A stretch of 64,000 nucleotides of DNA from Aureimonas sp. AU22 (GCF_001463745.1 NZ_BBWJ01000049.1:57113-121112), one strand, 5' to 3'. Counted from the stretch's first letter, positions 1-8,396 are shown. The notes: generated by a model not told the origin, from the sequence alone. A program made the numbers and translations.

Positions 1-236
1 TCCTTGAAGATGTTGCTTCGCGCCTGAGAGATCGCTTCGCCGTGCTCGTCGACGACGGCTGGGTCAAGAAGTGTAGGCATGAGAGTGTCGCCGCCTTTGC
101 CGATCTGGCCCTGCACCGTGTCGATGGGGATCGTGATGCCGAACTCGGCAAAGGCGTCCGTCCAAGCCTGGGCATGCAGTCGGTTGCTGTCGACGAGCGT
201 GCCGTCAACGTCGAACAGGATTGCTTTGGCGGTCAT
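1..236 (-). CDS. HAD-family hydrolase, N-terminal part (runs off the window edge)
   Basis: The reverse strand from an ATG at 236 reads MTAKAILFDVDGTLVDSN, the DxDGT motif I of haloacid-dehalogenase phosphatases in which the first Asp is the nucleophile. The stretch after it (LHAQAWTDAFAEFGI, then GQIGKGGDTLMPTLL) matches the cap-domain start of phosphoglycolate phosphatase / beta-phosphoglucomutase-like members. Only about 78 residues are inside the window, so motifs II-IV are not visible. A soluble cytoplasmic phosphatase or phosphomutase acting on a small sugar phosphate is expected from the family; the substrate cannot be told from this fragment. The gap to the divergent glycosyltransferase gene (237-464) should hold promoters for both. 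Confidence 0.85.
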   Translation of the reverse strand, partial: MTAKAILFDVDGTLVDSNRLHAQAWTDAFAEFGITIPIDTVQGQIGKGGDTLMPTLLDPAVVDEHGEAISQARSNIFK

Positions 237-464
237 GGTGTGTCCTTGGGTTACCAATCCAAGTCCATCCGGCGACGCTTGTTCCGTCTTAGGTCGGTCG
301 TCGGCTAGCGACGCCTTTCGAGAGCATCCAACCCGACGCCATTGCTGTTGTCAACGAATGCTTCTACGCCAGCCTGCCGTCCGGCGCTTTCGCTCGGCGG
401 CGAGCTGAAGTAGCGAAGGTTGGCCCCGCCGCGCCTCCGCCCGCGGGTCGTTGCGGATTGATGG

Positions 465-1631
465 ATGAGTCAGCTTTCTAAGATCCTTGCCGCACTCTCG
501 CAGGCCCTGCCGCTGGCGGCAGTCCAGACGCGAGGGGATTCCGCCCGTTTCCACGCCGCTCGGTTCGTCGCATGCGTTCCGGCTCGGGATGAACTCGAGA
601 GGATCGACCGGTGCCTTCAAGGACTCGACGCCGAGCTCGATCCGGGCGACGGCGTACTCCTCGTCGCCAACGGTTGCCGCGATGAAACTGCGTTTATCGC
701 CGCTCGGCGAATGATGGACTGGCGGCGCCCCTGGCTTCTTATCGATTGCGACTGGAGAGAAGGCACGGGGACGGCGCCGCTTGCGCGCCGTCTCGCGCTG
801 GATCTCGCCCATGCGCTCGCGCCCAATGCCGCACTCCTGTCGGTCGACGGCGATACGCTGGTTCTGCCGGGTTTGCGCGCGGCCTATGCGGCCGAATTCG
901 AACGCGGCTTCGGCCTCGTATGCGGACGCATCGGCTTCCTACCGGAGGAGGCCTCACTCCTACTGCCTGCCGCCGACCGTGACGGCCAGAGACTCATTCG
1001 TTTCTTTCGCGACGCAAGCCGCGAGCTTGCCGCCCGCATCCTTCCCGATCCCCATAACCCTTGGCCGCACCACGGCAACATCGGCGGCGCGAACTTCGCG
1101 ATCTCGGCCGATGCCTATCGCCGTGCCGGTCCCTTGCCGACACCCGCGTCAGCGGAAGATCGCGCGTTGCGCAGACGTTGCGAGGCATTCGACGTTCCCA
1201 TCCGATACAGCGAGGACGCTTGCGTCCAAACGTCGTGCCGCTTGGACGGGCGAGCGCAGGGCGGCCTTGCGGACGAACTGCGCCGCGACCGCCTCGAGAC
1301 GGATCCCATCGTGGATGAGGCGCTGGAGCCGGCTGATACACTGCTTCTGCGCCTGCGGTCGCGCCGCGACTTCCGGCTTGCCACGGAGGCGCACGCTCGG
1401 TTCCAGGTGCTCTGCAGCCTCGCCCTTGAACCGAATGAGGCCCAGCGCCTAGCCGAGCGCGGCGATGGGCTTGCCTGGATGGAGGCGGAAGACCTCAGTC
1501 CGCGGCTGCTTCGAACCCGCCTTCACCTGTCGGACCTGCGCCGCCATCATTCGGCGATGCAGCAAGCCTTGCTGGACACGCCACGAGTTCCATCCGGTAC
1601 TCCGTCGTTTCCCGAAGTGCGAGCGTCGTGA
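465..1631 (+). CDS. Family 2-type glycosyltransferase
   Basis: A 388-residue protein. Residues 33-60 (FVACVPARDELERIDRCLQ) form the beta strand and loop that open a GT-A nucleotide-sugar-binding domain. A DGD motif near residue 128 (LLSVDGDTLV) is the likely metal/nucleotide-binding DxD equivalent. HHGNIGGANFAIS near residue 205 corresponds to the acceptor-side GGxN region of family 2 enzymes. No membrane segment is evident, so it should act in the cytoplasm, transferring a sugar to an unknown acceptor. Its 3' end overlaps the 3' end of the convergent deacetylase/methyltransferase gene by 137 bp. This trio (glycosyltransferase, PIG-L/methyltransferase, acyl-CoA-dehydrogenase-like) recurs as a unit in alphaproteobacteria, as far as I recall; its product is unknown to me. 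The start at 465 lacks a strong ribosome-binding site. Confidence 0.8.
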   Translation: MSQLSKILAALSQALPLAAVQTRGDSARFHAARFVACVPARDELERIDRCLQGLDAELDPGDGVLLVANGCRDETAFIAARRMMDWRRPWLLIDCDWREGTGTAPLARRLALDLAHALAPNAALLSVDGDTLVLPGLRAAYAAEFERGFGLVCGRIGFLPEEASLLLPAADRDGQRLIRFFRDASRELAARILPDPHNPWPHHGNIGGANFAISADAYRRAGPLPTPASAEDRALRRRCEAFDVPIRYSEDACVQTSCRLDGRAQGGLADELRRDRLETDPIVDEALEPADTLLLRLRSRRDFRLATEAHARFQVLCSLALEPNEAQRLAERGDGLAWMEAEDLSPRLLRTRLHLSDLRRHHSAMQQALLDTPRVPSGTPSFPEVRAS

Positions 1632-2883
1632 CGCCAGCCCCGAGGGAGGCCAGGAACACGTCGCTCGCTGCCCGGCCATCGAGCGGCGTGTCCGTCGGTC
1701 CGAGATAGGAGATCAAGAGGATGTGCCCGCCGTCCATCAGCCGCTCCTTCAAAGCCACGCCGAGACGAACCAGATCGACCTCGCGCAGGAAGTAGAGGAC
1801 CTCGCTCAGCACCACGAGGTCGAAGCGTCCGTCGGGGACGGCATGGGGCATCGCTCCTTCCACAAATCTAGCGCCCTCGTCCCACCCCATCGCGTTTGCT
1901 CGCGCGACGATTGTCGGATCGCGATCGAAGGCTAGCGCCTCTTGGACGATGCCGGCCTTGAGGATCGCGGCGGTCAGATGCCCTTCCCCGCAACCGGCCT
2001 CCAGCATACGGGTGTAGTTGCGAGTTGCGAGCAGTTCGACGGCGGCCTTCCGCTTGTCCCGCTCGTAGGTTGACGAGCGCACGTGCCAGGGATCCCCGCC
2101 ATTCGCGTAGAGGTTCGCGAAATGGTCGGGTCCGGGGACTTCGCCCGGCATGTTGAGCCAGCTCGCCGTTTCCACCGGCTCGTCCATTGCTTGAAGAAAC
2201 CAAGCCGGCAACACGAAGCCGCTGGGATCGTCGCGCACGACGCGCCCGAGCTGGCTTGCGTGGCATTCGAGCGCCAGGCGTTTGAGGTCGACATCCGTCC
2301 GCACTCGAAACGGCGTCAGCTCTTCGCTGCGGAACGGCACATCGTCGTCCAGGCGACGCGACCAGACCTCATAGAAAATAATGCGCAAGCCAGGCAGGCG
2401 GCGTCGCACCGCCATCGCCAGCGCCGCCGCCGAGTGATGATCGGGATGCGGATCGCCCGGATGTGGAGCGCTCAGGGCGCTTGCCCCGATATGCTTGCAG
2501 AAGACCGCGACCTCCTCGGCCGCCGCGGCGAAACGCGCGTTGCGTCCGCTGGCGCCGTCCGGCAGCCCGAGCCGCAGCCATTCGGCCGACGCGTGCCCGA
2601 GCGCCGCCATCGCCGCCCGCTGCTCCTCGGCTCGTATCGCGGCAAGTCGGGTCGGTGGCACCGCGACGGAATTCGGATGCGAGCCTTCGCCGTCCGTCAG
2701 CGCCACGATGCCGACCGGACGGCCGAGCCGTGCCGCCGCCAGGATCAACCCGGAGCACCCTATCGTCTCGTCGTCCGGGTGGGGTGACAGCACGACGAGC
2801 GCGCCGGACCCCAGCAGCCGCTCGCCGTCCACCTCCGGCGCCGCTGCGAGCTGTCGTCGCCAGTCCCCGAGCGTTGCCGTCAT
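1495..2883 (-). CDS. PIG-L deacetylase / NodS-like methyltransferase fusion
   Basis: A 462-residue two-domain protein. Residues 30-200 hold a PIG-L (LmbE) N-acetylglucosamine deacetylase domain with the zinc signature SPHPDDETIGCSG and a later HPGDPHPDHHSA histidine cluster. Residues 265-430 hold a class I SAM-dependent methyltransferase domain with motif I LEAGCGEGHLT and motif IV FDLVVLSEVLYFL, most like the NodS group that N-methylates deacetylated chitin oligosaccharides. The fusion suggests sequential N-deacetylation and N-methylation of an amino sugar, perhaps the one added by the adjacent glycosyltransferase; that link is inference. The start overlaps the stop of the acyl-CoA-dehydrogenase-like gene by four bases (ATGA), so the two are translationally coupled. 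The 3' end overlaps the opposing glycosyltransferase gene. Confidence 0.88.
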   Translation of the reverse strand: MTATLGDWRRQLAAAPEVDGERLLGSGALVVLSPHPDDETIGCSGLILAAARLGRPVGIVALTDGEGSHPNSVAVPPTRLAAIRAEEQRAAMAALGHASAEWLRLGLPDGASGRNARFAAAAEEVAVFCKHIGASALSAPHPGDPHPDHHSAAALAMAVRRRLPGLRIIFYEVWSRRLDDDVPFRSEELTPFRVRTDVDLKRLALECHASQLGRVVRDDPSGFVLPAWFLQAMDEPVETASWLNMPGEVPGPDHFANLYANGGDPWHVRSSTYERDKRKAAVELLATRNYTRMLEAGCGEGHLTAAILKAGIVQEALAFDRDPTIVARANAMGWDEGARFVEGAMPHAVPDGRFDLVVLSEVLYFLREVDLVRLGVALKERLMDGGHILLISYLGPTDTPLDGRAASDVFLASLGAGVTTLALRETTEYRMELVACPARLAASPNDGGAGPTGEGGFEAAAD

Positions 2884-3968
2884 GTGAGGAGATCGCGCGC
2901 CAGCACTCGCCCGTGCCCGAGCAAGACCGCATCCGGGTTCGCCTGGCGAATATAGACCGCAAGGTCGCGTGTCAGCGCCTCCACCGGATGGCCGATCGCA
3001 AACGATCCAAGGCCGATTGCCCGCTCGGCGAGATCGATGACCCGCATAGCCGCCGCTTCCGTGGCAAGGCGGGCGTAGGCCGACAGGGCGACGATCCGAT
3101 CGACATCGCTCTTCTGCCCGTCCGGAGCGCAGGTCTCCACCTGCCGCGCCGCATCCTCCACCCAGAGCCGTGCGGTGCGCGCCTCCCGGATCGCCTCGCC
3201 GATCCGGGCCATCTGCAAGGGATGCGCATCCCGGCCCGAGCCGAAGAGATCACGCGTCATCCCGGCAACGATCGCCTCGATCGCACCGAGCTGCGCCGCC
3301 GCGCATCGCCAGATGCCCCCCACGAAGAAGGGCTCGCGCCGATAGTCGTCGGGTTGGCCAAGGACCTCGTCCGCTTCAACCTCGAGACCTGTAAAGTCAT
3401 AGATGCCCGACGCCGTCGCGCGCATACCCCGATGGTCCCAGGACGACAGGTCCACTCGATTCGCGTCTTTCGTGTCCAAGAGAAGGAGATGCAACGCTCC
3501 CCCCTCGTCGACCGGCACGATCGCGAGCCCCACGGTGCCCGCTCCGGACGCATAGCGCTTGGCGCCGATCAATCGGCGAGGCTGGATGGCTTCTTCGTTG
3601 AAGCGTAGGGGATCGGCCGCATCCGCGCCCCACACACCAAGCAGCGTTCCCGCTTGAACTGCCTGCAGGACCCGCGCCTGCTGCACAGCATGACCGTAGA
3701 GAGCGACCAGTTGGAGCGAGTTGAGATGCCCCTCGAGAAGGCGTGCCGTTGAAAGGTCGCGGCCGCCGATCTCTGACAGGAGCTTCAGAACTTCCGGCCA
3801 GGGTGCCTCGTAGCGATATCCGCCGCCAGGAACCGGACGGGCAAAGCGAGCGAGAACATCGCCGTCACGCAGGATTTCCGAAACCGGATTCAAACTGCCT
3901 GTTTCTCTGGACGAGCGCCGCGTTCCGACGTTGTCCGTTGAAGTCGGGAGGGAAACTGCATCAACCAA
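2880..3968 (-). CDS. Acyl-CoA-dehydrogenase-like flavoprotein
   Basis: A 362-residue protein with the layout of the acyl-CoA dehydrogenase fold: an alpha N-terminal domain, a middle beta domain (GAKRYASGAGTVGLAIVPV, then WDHRGMRATASGIYDFTGL, the FAD/substrate-face strands) and a C-terminal four-helix bundle. The catalytic Glu of classical enzymes is not obvious, so oxidation of a true acyl-CoA is uncertain; a flavin monooxygenase-like or amine-oxidising role would also fit. No ATG precedes the conserved region. The start used here is TTG at 3968, and another TTG at 3893 is possible. It is first in a two-gene operon with the deacetylase/methyltransferase (ATGA overlap). Confidence 0.75.
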   Translation of the reverse strand: MVDAVSLPTSTDNVGTRRSSRETGSLNPVSEILRDGDVLARFARPVPGGGYRYEAPWPEVLKLLSEIGGRDLSTARLLEGHLNSLQLVALYGHAVQQARVLQAVQAGTLLGVWGADAADPLRFNEEAIQPRRLIGAKRYASGAGTVGLAIVPVDEGGALHLLLLDTKDANRVDLSSWDHRGMRATASGIYDFTGLEVEADEVLGQPDDYRREPFFVGGIWRCAAAQLGAIEAIVAGMTRDLFGSGRDAHPLQMARIGEAIREARTARLWVEDAARQVETCAPDGQKSDVDRIVALSAYARLATEAAAMRVIDLAERAIGLGSFAIGHPVEALTRDLAVYIRQANPDAVLLGHGRVLARDLLT

Positions 3969-4573
3969 AGAATATGACCTGTCCTGCCAGGCCGAACGGC
4001 CTCATACGTGCATTTAGGGCGCTATCGCCCCGCCATCCCGCAATCGGCTGACCAATTTCGTCACGCTCTGAAGTCGCCAATCGATCGAGACTGCAACGGC
4101 GGGGAGGTAGGCCGCCGACACCGTCGCATCAGATGTTGATTTGATACGTCATTCGCTGACGTCGCGAACATCTGGGCGCACTCTCCCGCGTCGCCATCCG
4201 AGGCTCCTCGACCTCGCACCGTCTGTTTCCGATAGGGTACCAACCAATCGTCGACGTACGAGTGCATGCGCTTCGCTCCTGCCGTCTCCTATCCTGCCAT
4301 GCCACAGCGTAACCGTCCGCTTCATTGAACCGTCTCCCCAAACCGGACGGTCGCCTTTCCACCCGGTCGGGTCTATCAATGCCATGGAACCAGATACCCA
4401 GCAGTTTTCCAGCCGCTAGCGATCAGTGCGACTGAAGCAACGCTGCGCCGTGCCCATGCTTACAGCATTCGCTGGTCGCGGGTTGTTCGCCGCTCACCTT
4501 GTACGGGGCGGCGAAAGCATTCGCCACCGCCGCCCCGTCAAGCAACAGCCGTTGTTCAGGCTGCGTGTGCTCC
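3969..4573. other. Non-coding stretch with repeat-like and hairpin elements
   Basis: No reading frame here has coding character. The stretch holds a strong hairpin at 4503-4538 (listed separately) and, at 4343-4370, a sequence containing ggtcgcctttccaccc. That sequence is closely matched by the non-coding sequence around 18079-18103, so both look like members of an interspersed intergenic repeat family. Confidence 0.5.
4503..4538 (-). terminator. Hairpin downstream of the isochorismatase-like gene
   Basis: The arms acggggcggcg (4503-4513) and cgccgccccgt (4528-4538) are perfect 11-bp complements around a 14-base loop, lying 35 bp beyond the stop of the leftward gene. There is no run of U after the stem, so this may be a Rho-assisted or 3'-stabilising hairpin rather than a canonical intrinsic terminator. 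Confidence 0.5.
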
Positions 4574-5197
4574 CTAAGCCTTCTCAGGGTTGAACCCGTC
4601 GAAGCTCTCGAAGACGTCCATAAAGCCAGGAATGGTGGCTTCGCGTGCCCAGTCCCGTTGGAGTTCACAGTACAGTTGGACGCGGCTGATCAGCTTGGCG
4701 CCCGCCTGTTCCATGCGACGCAGCGCCGTCTCATGTGCGGCGACCGAGGTTCCGCCCACGGCGTCCACGGGGACATAGACCTCATAGCCTTCCTGGATCG
4801 CGTCGAGCGCGGGGAACGCCAGACACACCTCGGTCCACAACGCGGTCATGATGAGCTTCGGGCGCCCGAGCGCTTTGACCGCCTGCTGGAAGCCAACATC
4901 CTCCCACGAATTGACCGTGGTGCGGTCGTAGGTCGGCAGGTGTCCGATGATGTCCTGAAGTTCCTGGATCGGTGGCTTGTTGCGGCCTGTCTCGACGTTG
5001 ACCGTCGAGTGAATGATCGGGAGGTTGTAGTTGAGCGCGGCCTTGGTGGTGCTGACGATGTTGAACACCAGCTCCTCGCGCGACATCGACCGGATCGAGG
5101 AAACCTGGATCGGCTGGTAGTCGATGATGATGAGGGCCGAGTTCTCGGATGTAAGAAGATGGTCGGTCCGGGGATTGCGGATCGTTTCGCTTGTCAT
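4574..5197 (-). CDS. Isochorismatase-family (YcaC-like) cysteine hydrolase
   Basis: A 207-residue protein. The core starts at SALIIIDYQPIQ, where the Asp is the first member of the cysteine-hydrolase triad. It continues to LIMTALWTEVCLAFPALDA, where the Cys near residue 126 is the nucleophile in the TxxCL context of the YcaC/isochorismatase superfamily. Family members hydrolyse isochorismate, nicotinamide or small amides; YcaC itself has no assigned substrate. It lies 204 bp from the divergently transcribed LysR regulator at 5401, the classical layout of a LysR protein controlling its neighbour, so inducible detoxification or catabolism is a fair inference. The start ATG at 5197 is followed by the usual short polar lead. 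Confidence 0.85.
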   Translation of the reverse strand: MTSETIRNPRTDHLLTSENSALIIIDYQPIQVSSIRSMSREELVFNIVSTTKAALNYNLPIIHSTVNVETGRNKPPIQELQDIIGHLPTYDRTTVNSWEDVGFQQAVKALGRPKLIMTALWTEVCLAFPALDAIQEGYEVYVPVDAVGGTSVAAHETALRRMEQAGAKLISRVQLYCELQRDWAREATIPGFMDVFESFDGFNPEKA

Positions 5198-5347
5198 CGG
5201 TAGATCGCTTTCTTGGTTTCAGCAGGAGATCGGCGGTAGTAGGCCCCGCATCGGTTGGCCCGGCGGTTCGATGGGGCGAACCACGTCGCGACGGGCTACC
5301 TGCTCTGCCGTTCTGGAAAAAGCGCACTTCTCGGCACTAATTGTTCT

Positions 5348-5383
5348 GATGTTGTGAACCGCGATGTTGATGTCTGAACCGCG
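5348..5383. promoter_or_regulatory. Imperfect direct repeats in the isochorismatase/LysR intergenic region
   Basis: gatgttgtgaaccgcg (5348-5363) is followed at one-and-a-half-to-two helical turns by gatgtctgaaccgcg (5369-5383), just upstream of the LysR start. Paired repeats in a divergent promoter are what a LysR tetramer would bind, but the palindromic T-N11-A form is not clear. Assignment is by position and repetition only. Confidence 0.35.
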
Positions 5384-5400
5384 CCCCGCCACCATGGGCG

Positions 5401-6333
5401 ATGGCCGATCGATTCGAAGAAATGCGGGTGCTGGTTGCGGTCGTCTCCGGCGGCGGGTTTGCTGCGGGGGCGGACCGTCTTGGCGTTGCCAAGTCGGCGG
5501 TGAGCCGCCGTATTCACGAGCTTGAGGATCGCCTCGGCGCAAGACTGTTCGACCGAACGACACGACGCGTCCAACTCACCGAAACCGGACGCGACTTTCA
5601 CGATCGCGCCCTCGAGCTTTTGGCAGGGCTCGATGACGCTGAGGAAGCGGCCTCGAGCGCGAGCGGCGAACTGAGAGGCCGCATCCGCGTCGCCGCGCCG
5701 GTCTCGTTCACCGCGCACTGTCTGGCCCCGGCGGTGGGCCAGTTCTTGGAGCGCCACCCTGCCGTCACGCTGTCGATCGACACAGATGATCGCAAGGTCG
5801 ATCTGGTGCGCGACGGTTTCGATGTCGCAATCCGCATCGCACGACTTCCCGACTCGTCGCTCGTGGCGAGGCGGCTCGCGACGATCCGGCACGTATGCGT
5901 TGCCAGCCCCGCGCTGCTTGAGCGCTATGGGATGCCGCAAGAGCCCGAATACCTTTCTCGCTTCCCCGGGGTAACCTACTCGAACGTCGACGAAGCCACC
6001 TATTGGAAGTTCGATGGCGACGTCCTGCCGTCCGTAACCAGCCGCATTCAGTTCGGCAACGGCGATGCTATCCGAGAGGCTGCCATCGCTGGCCTCGGCG
6101 TGGCCGTGCTTCCAACCTTCATCGCCCACGATGCAGTCCGGCGCGGTGCGCTCCGGATCGTGCTTGCGAACCACATGCGACCGCCTATCGCGATGCATGC
6201 GCTGCACCCATCGATGCGCAACCAAACCGCGCGCACCCGGGCGTTCATCGATTTCCTAGTCGACGCCTTCGGGAGCGAGCCGTTTTGGGACCATGATCTC
6301 TTCGGCGGCTCAATGGCGAGCCAGTCGCGCTGA
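5401..6333 (+). CDS. LysR-family transcriptional regulator
   Basis: A 310-residue protein. Residues 1-60 form the winged helix-turn-helix (MRVLVAVVSGGGFAAGADRL, then AKSAVSRRIHELEDRLGARL and FDRTTRRVQLTETG), the standard LysR N-terminus. Residues 90-295 form the periplasmic-binding-protein-like co-inducer domain (RGRIRVAAPVSF at its start). It belongs to the CrgA/AaeR-like group, which typically controls a divergent enzyme gene, so the probable target is the isochorismatase-like gene at 5197. The start at 5401 is preferred because the HTH begins immediately after it; an upstream ATG at 5394 is out of frame. Co-inducer unknown. Confidence 0.88.
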   Translation: MADRFEEMRVLVAVVSGGGFAAGADRLGVAKSAVSRRIHELEDRLGARLFDRTTRRVQLTETGRDFHDRALELLAGLDDAEEAASSASGELRGRIRVAAPVSFTAHCLAPAVGQFLERHPAVTLSIDTDDRKVDLVRDGFDVAIRIARLPDSSLVARRLATIRHVCVASPALLERYGMPQEPEYLSRFPGVTYSNVDEATYWKFDGDVLPSVTSRIQFGNGDAIREAAIAGLGVAVLPTFIAHDAVRRGALRIVLANHMRPPIAMHALHPSMRNQTARTRAFIDFLVDAFGSEPFWDHDLFGGSMASQSR

Positions 6334-6444
6334 ATGCACCCAGCACTGCGTCCGTCGTCGCAGTCGTTTCGAACTCGCCGCCAGCTTCCTACGTCGCACG
6401 CCAGAAAGTGGTCAGTCCTCTCTCCATCCGCCGCCGCCGATTGA

Positions 6445-6461
6445 ATTTGCAGGTGACTCTG
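6445..6461 (+). repeat. 17-bp direct repeat, copy 1 (second copy 8396-8412)
   Basis: atttgcaggtgactctg occurs identically at 6445-6461 and 8396-8412. The core aggtgactct appears again at 7142-7151 after a similar gaatgctt lead. The three copies bracket the cluster of DUF6894 and RMF-like mini-genes. No function is known to me; it may be a recombination scar from duplication of the small-gene block or a shared regulatory site. Confidence 0.45.
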
Positions 6462-6565
6462 CCGGTCCTGTAGCCGGCGTTGGATCTGGTCGCGCACCAT
6501 TAAATTACGATATGGAGCGATGAGCGACACTTCTGGCAAAAGCGACGACCACAAGGATTGCTCGT

Positions 6566-6856
6566 ATGCCGCGCTACTTCTTCCACGTTCACACAGGGAC
6601 GGACACCGCAATCGACCATGACGGAACCGAACTGGCGTCCCTTGAAGACGCCGTCTCGGAAGCGGTTGAGGACCATCTCTCGTTTGCGATCGAGGCTTTA
6701 CGCCGGCGACAACCGCTCCCCTACTCGTATGAGATCGGGATCTGCGACGCGAAAGGTCGACTTCTTACAGAGGTCGCGTTCACCCATGCGATAGAAGCAC
6801 TGTCCGCGATGGGACGAGGTGGCGAGCGCGCTGCCGTTGTCGGATGCAACAGATAG
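6566..6856 (+). CDS. DUF6894-family small protein
   Basis: A 96-residue protein starting MPRYFFHVHTGTDTAIDHDG and continuing ELASLEDAVSEA. This is the characteristic layout of DUF6894: a MPRYFFHVH strand, an acidic DxxG, then L.(D/E)...A..EA. The ending is a sheet with EIGICDAKGRLLTEVAF. These short cytoplasmic proteins are abundant and often multicopy in Methylobacterium, Bradyrhizobium and relatives; no function has been established. The gene stands alone, 38 bp before an RMF-like gene read in the same direction, so co-transcription is possible. A damaged second DUF6894 gene lies at 8125-8396. Confidence 0.8.
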   Translation: MPRYFFHVHTGTDTAIDHDGTELASLEDAVSEAVEDHLSFAIEALRRRQPLPYSYEIGICDAKGRLLTEVAFTHAIEALSAMGRGGERAAVVGCNR

Positions 6857-6893
6857 ACCACCGAAGAGGTGGCGACCCCCACGGACCACACGA

Positions 6894-7085
6894 ATGCACG
6901 TTATCTCGATCTCCGACTACCTCGACCGCCCCGTCACCCAAAGTCTGGCGAGGGACGTAGGCCGTGTCCTAGGGTTCAGCTTTCAGCACACCGCGAGAAA
7001 CTGCCCGTTCCCGCATGATCAGCTCGACCTGCGGAATGCATGGTTGGACGGCTTCTCGCTAGGAAGGATCGACCAGACTGCATGA
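6894..7085 (+). CDS. Ribosome-modulation-factor-like small protein (copy 1)
   Basis: A 63-residue protein starting at ATG 6894. Its C-terminal half, GFSFQHTARNCPFPHDQLDL followed by RNAWLDGFSLGRID, has the pattern of ribosome modulation factor: a small residue-rich helix, a CP(F/Y) turn, then (R)xxWLxGFxxGR. RMF of Escherichia coli (55 residues) dimerises 70S ribosomes in stationary phase. The match here is by motif only, so a hibernation role is inference. It differs from RMF in having an N-terminal extension of about 25 residues (MHVISISDYLDRPVTQSLAR). A second copy is encoded on the opposite strand at 7515-7688. Confidence 0.5.
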   Translation: MHVISISDYLDRPVTQSLARDVGRVLGFSFQHTARNCPFPHDQLDLRNAWLDGFSLGRIDQTA

Positions 7086-7276
7086 GTGCGAACTTCTTCA
7101 ACGACCAGGAGATCGGCCTTCCCGGAGCCGGATGAATGCTTAGGTGACTCTAGTGGCGTTGATGCCTGCCCTTACTCAACAGCGTCTCGTCCACGCTAGG
7201 CGGCTCAGGCTGCAGCCCCTTCTGTCGAACGCCACGTACCGATCTATCTCCTGTGGACGTTGAACGGGGACGGAAG

Positions 7277-7471
7277 ATGTGGATCTTGGTGACGCACGCG
7301 GGCGTGCGATCTTACGTGAATGTCGATCGCTACGACCTCATCTCCGGCGATCACGAAAGCACGACCTTCACACGTTTCCGACGCGAGGGGTCGGATCTCG
7401 TCCTCAACGTCGACGACAGCATCAATGACGTCATGACCCGCATCGAAATCGCGATAAGGACCAGCCGTTGA
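7277..7471 (+). CDS. Small protein of unknown function
   Basis: A 64-residue protein reading MWILVTHAGVRSYVNVDRYD, then a charged middle and IEIAIRTSR at the end. The ATG at 7277 is chosen because cgggga lies at a good distance upstream; an in-frame GTG at 7253 would add eight residues. It alternates predicted beta strands with a short C-terminal helix, and no motif is recognised. It sits among the DUF6894 and RMF-like mini-genes. Confidence 0.45.
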   Translation: MWILVTHAGVRSYVNVDRYDLISGDHESTTFTRFRREGSDLVLNVDDSINDVMTRIEIAIRTSR

Positions 7472-7514
7472 TTACGCAGGTGCCTCCAGTGCCGCGGGAC
7501 CGGTCGGCGATCCT

Positions 7515-7688
7515 CTATTTGCGTGCAAGCCGCATTTCAGCGCGTCCCTTCGAGAACCCTTCCATCCAAGCGAACCTGAGGTCGGGCCTATCCTGCATAT
7601 GCGGGCAGTCACCGGCATAGCCCGTGCCGCTTGTCCCCTTCGTATAGCCGAGTTGAAAAGCTTCACCCTCAGCGTCTGACAACGACAT
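7515..7688 (-). CDS. Ribosome-modulation-factor-like small protein (copy 2)
   Basis: A 57-residue protein from ATG 7688: SDAEGEAFQLGYTKGTSGTG, then CPHMQDRPDLRFAWMEGFSKGR and a basic tail. This is nearer than copy 1 to the RMF pattern A(F)xxGYxxGxxG...CP...(L)RxxWxxGWxxGR. The frame stays open upstream to 7871 and the residues just before the ATG (EVAVADSGSQKRITDP) look coding, so translation may begin further upstream, for instance at a GTG near 7722. If functional, it would bind 70S ribosomes under starvation. Its partner copy 1 is convergent with it, 430 bp away. Confidence 0.5.
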   Translation of the reverse strand: MSLSDAEGEAFQLGYTKGTSGTGYAGDCPHMQDRPDLRFAWMEGFSKGRAEMRLARK

Positions 7689-8124
7689 GGGATCTGTGAT
7701 CCGCTTTTGACTTCCGCTGTCGGCCACGGCTACTTCCCATTCCGTCGAAGTGATCGGCTTTGATGCTAGCGGTTGGTGTAAGCGCCGTCCATCACCGCCA
7801 GAACTGCAACATCTGCACAACCATGACGCTCCGGCGCAGATCACCCGTTGATGTTGGGTTGACTCCGACATCGGATGTGAGCGACCTCACGCAATCGCGG
7901 GCGCCTGCCCAAGGTTCGACCGCGAAGACCCGTCCGGTTGTGTCAGCTCCGGATGGGTCGCCTTCCACTCATTCCGCAAATGCAGGTGGCTCTGGCCGCA
8001 CGAAGTCCGCCACAGTGGACCGGGGCGACGATGTGTTGCGTAAATACAACTCAGACGCGTGCGTACGATCCATACATTGCGTCGAACACCTGCGGACGAA
8101 CAGTCTCTTGGGCAGGAGGCCGAG

Positions 8125-8396
8125 ATGCCGCACTTTATTTTCATCAGGTCGGATGCATTCCGAGAAAGCTGGACAGGACAGGTCTTTCCCTCCCAGACCT
8201 CAAGTCTGCGAAAGCGGCTGCGCAATTGATTGGTGCGATCCACCTCTACGACGCATGCAGCGCCGGGCCGTTTTCGTGCGATGCTGCGGTCGAGGTCTGT
8301 GACAATACCGGCGCCGTTGTTCATGTAGAATGGTGCAGCTTACTCAGGCAGACCCTCGTCGATTCTACGATGAGCGGCACTGCCCCTTCCCTATGA
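8125..8396 (+). pseudogene. Frameshifted DUF6894-family gene
   Basis: A good ribosome-binding site (aggagg, 8114-8119) precedes ATG 8125, which begins MPHFIFIRSD, the DUF6894 opening. In that frame translation runs into a stop after about 34 residues. The rest of the domain (RTGLSLPDLKSAKAAAQ, later AAVEVCDNTGAVVHVEW) continues in another frame up to a stop at 8394-8396. The frame change lies between about 8155 and 8185. Either a single-base indel has inactivated the gene or the assembly has an error there. The intact relative is at 6566-6856. Confidence 0.6.

Noticed and set aside
2463..3608. Long open frame on the + strand (381 codons)
   Set aside because: It lies antisense to the deacetylase and acyl-CoA-dehydrogenase genes, is Arg/Pro-rich with no fold motif, and is a typical high-GC shadow.
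4149..4385. Possible small gene on the - strand (78 codons)
   Set aside because: Overlapped by other frames of equal quality, no ribosome-binding site, and it covers a segment that resembles the intergenic repeat near 18074.
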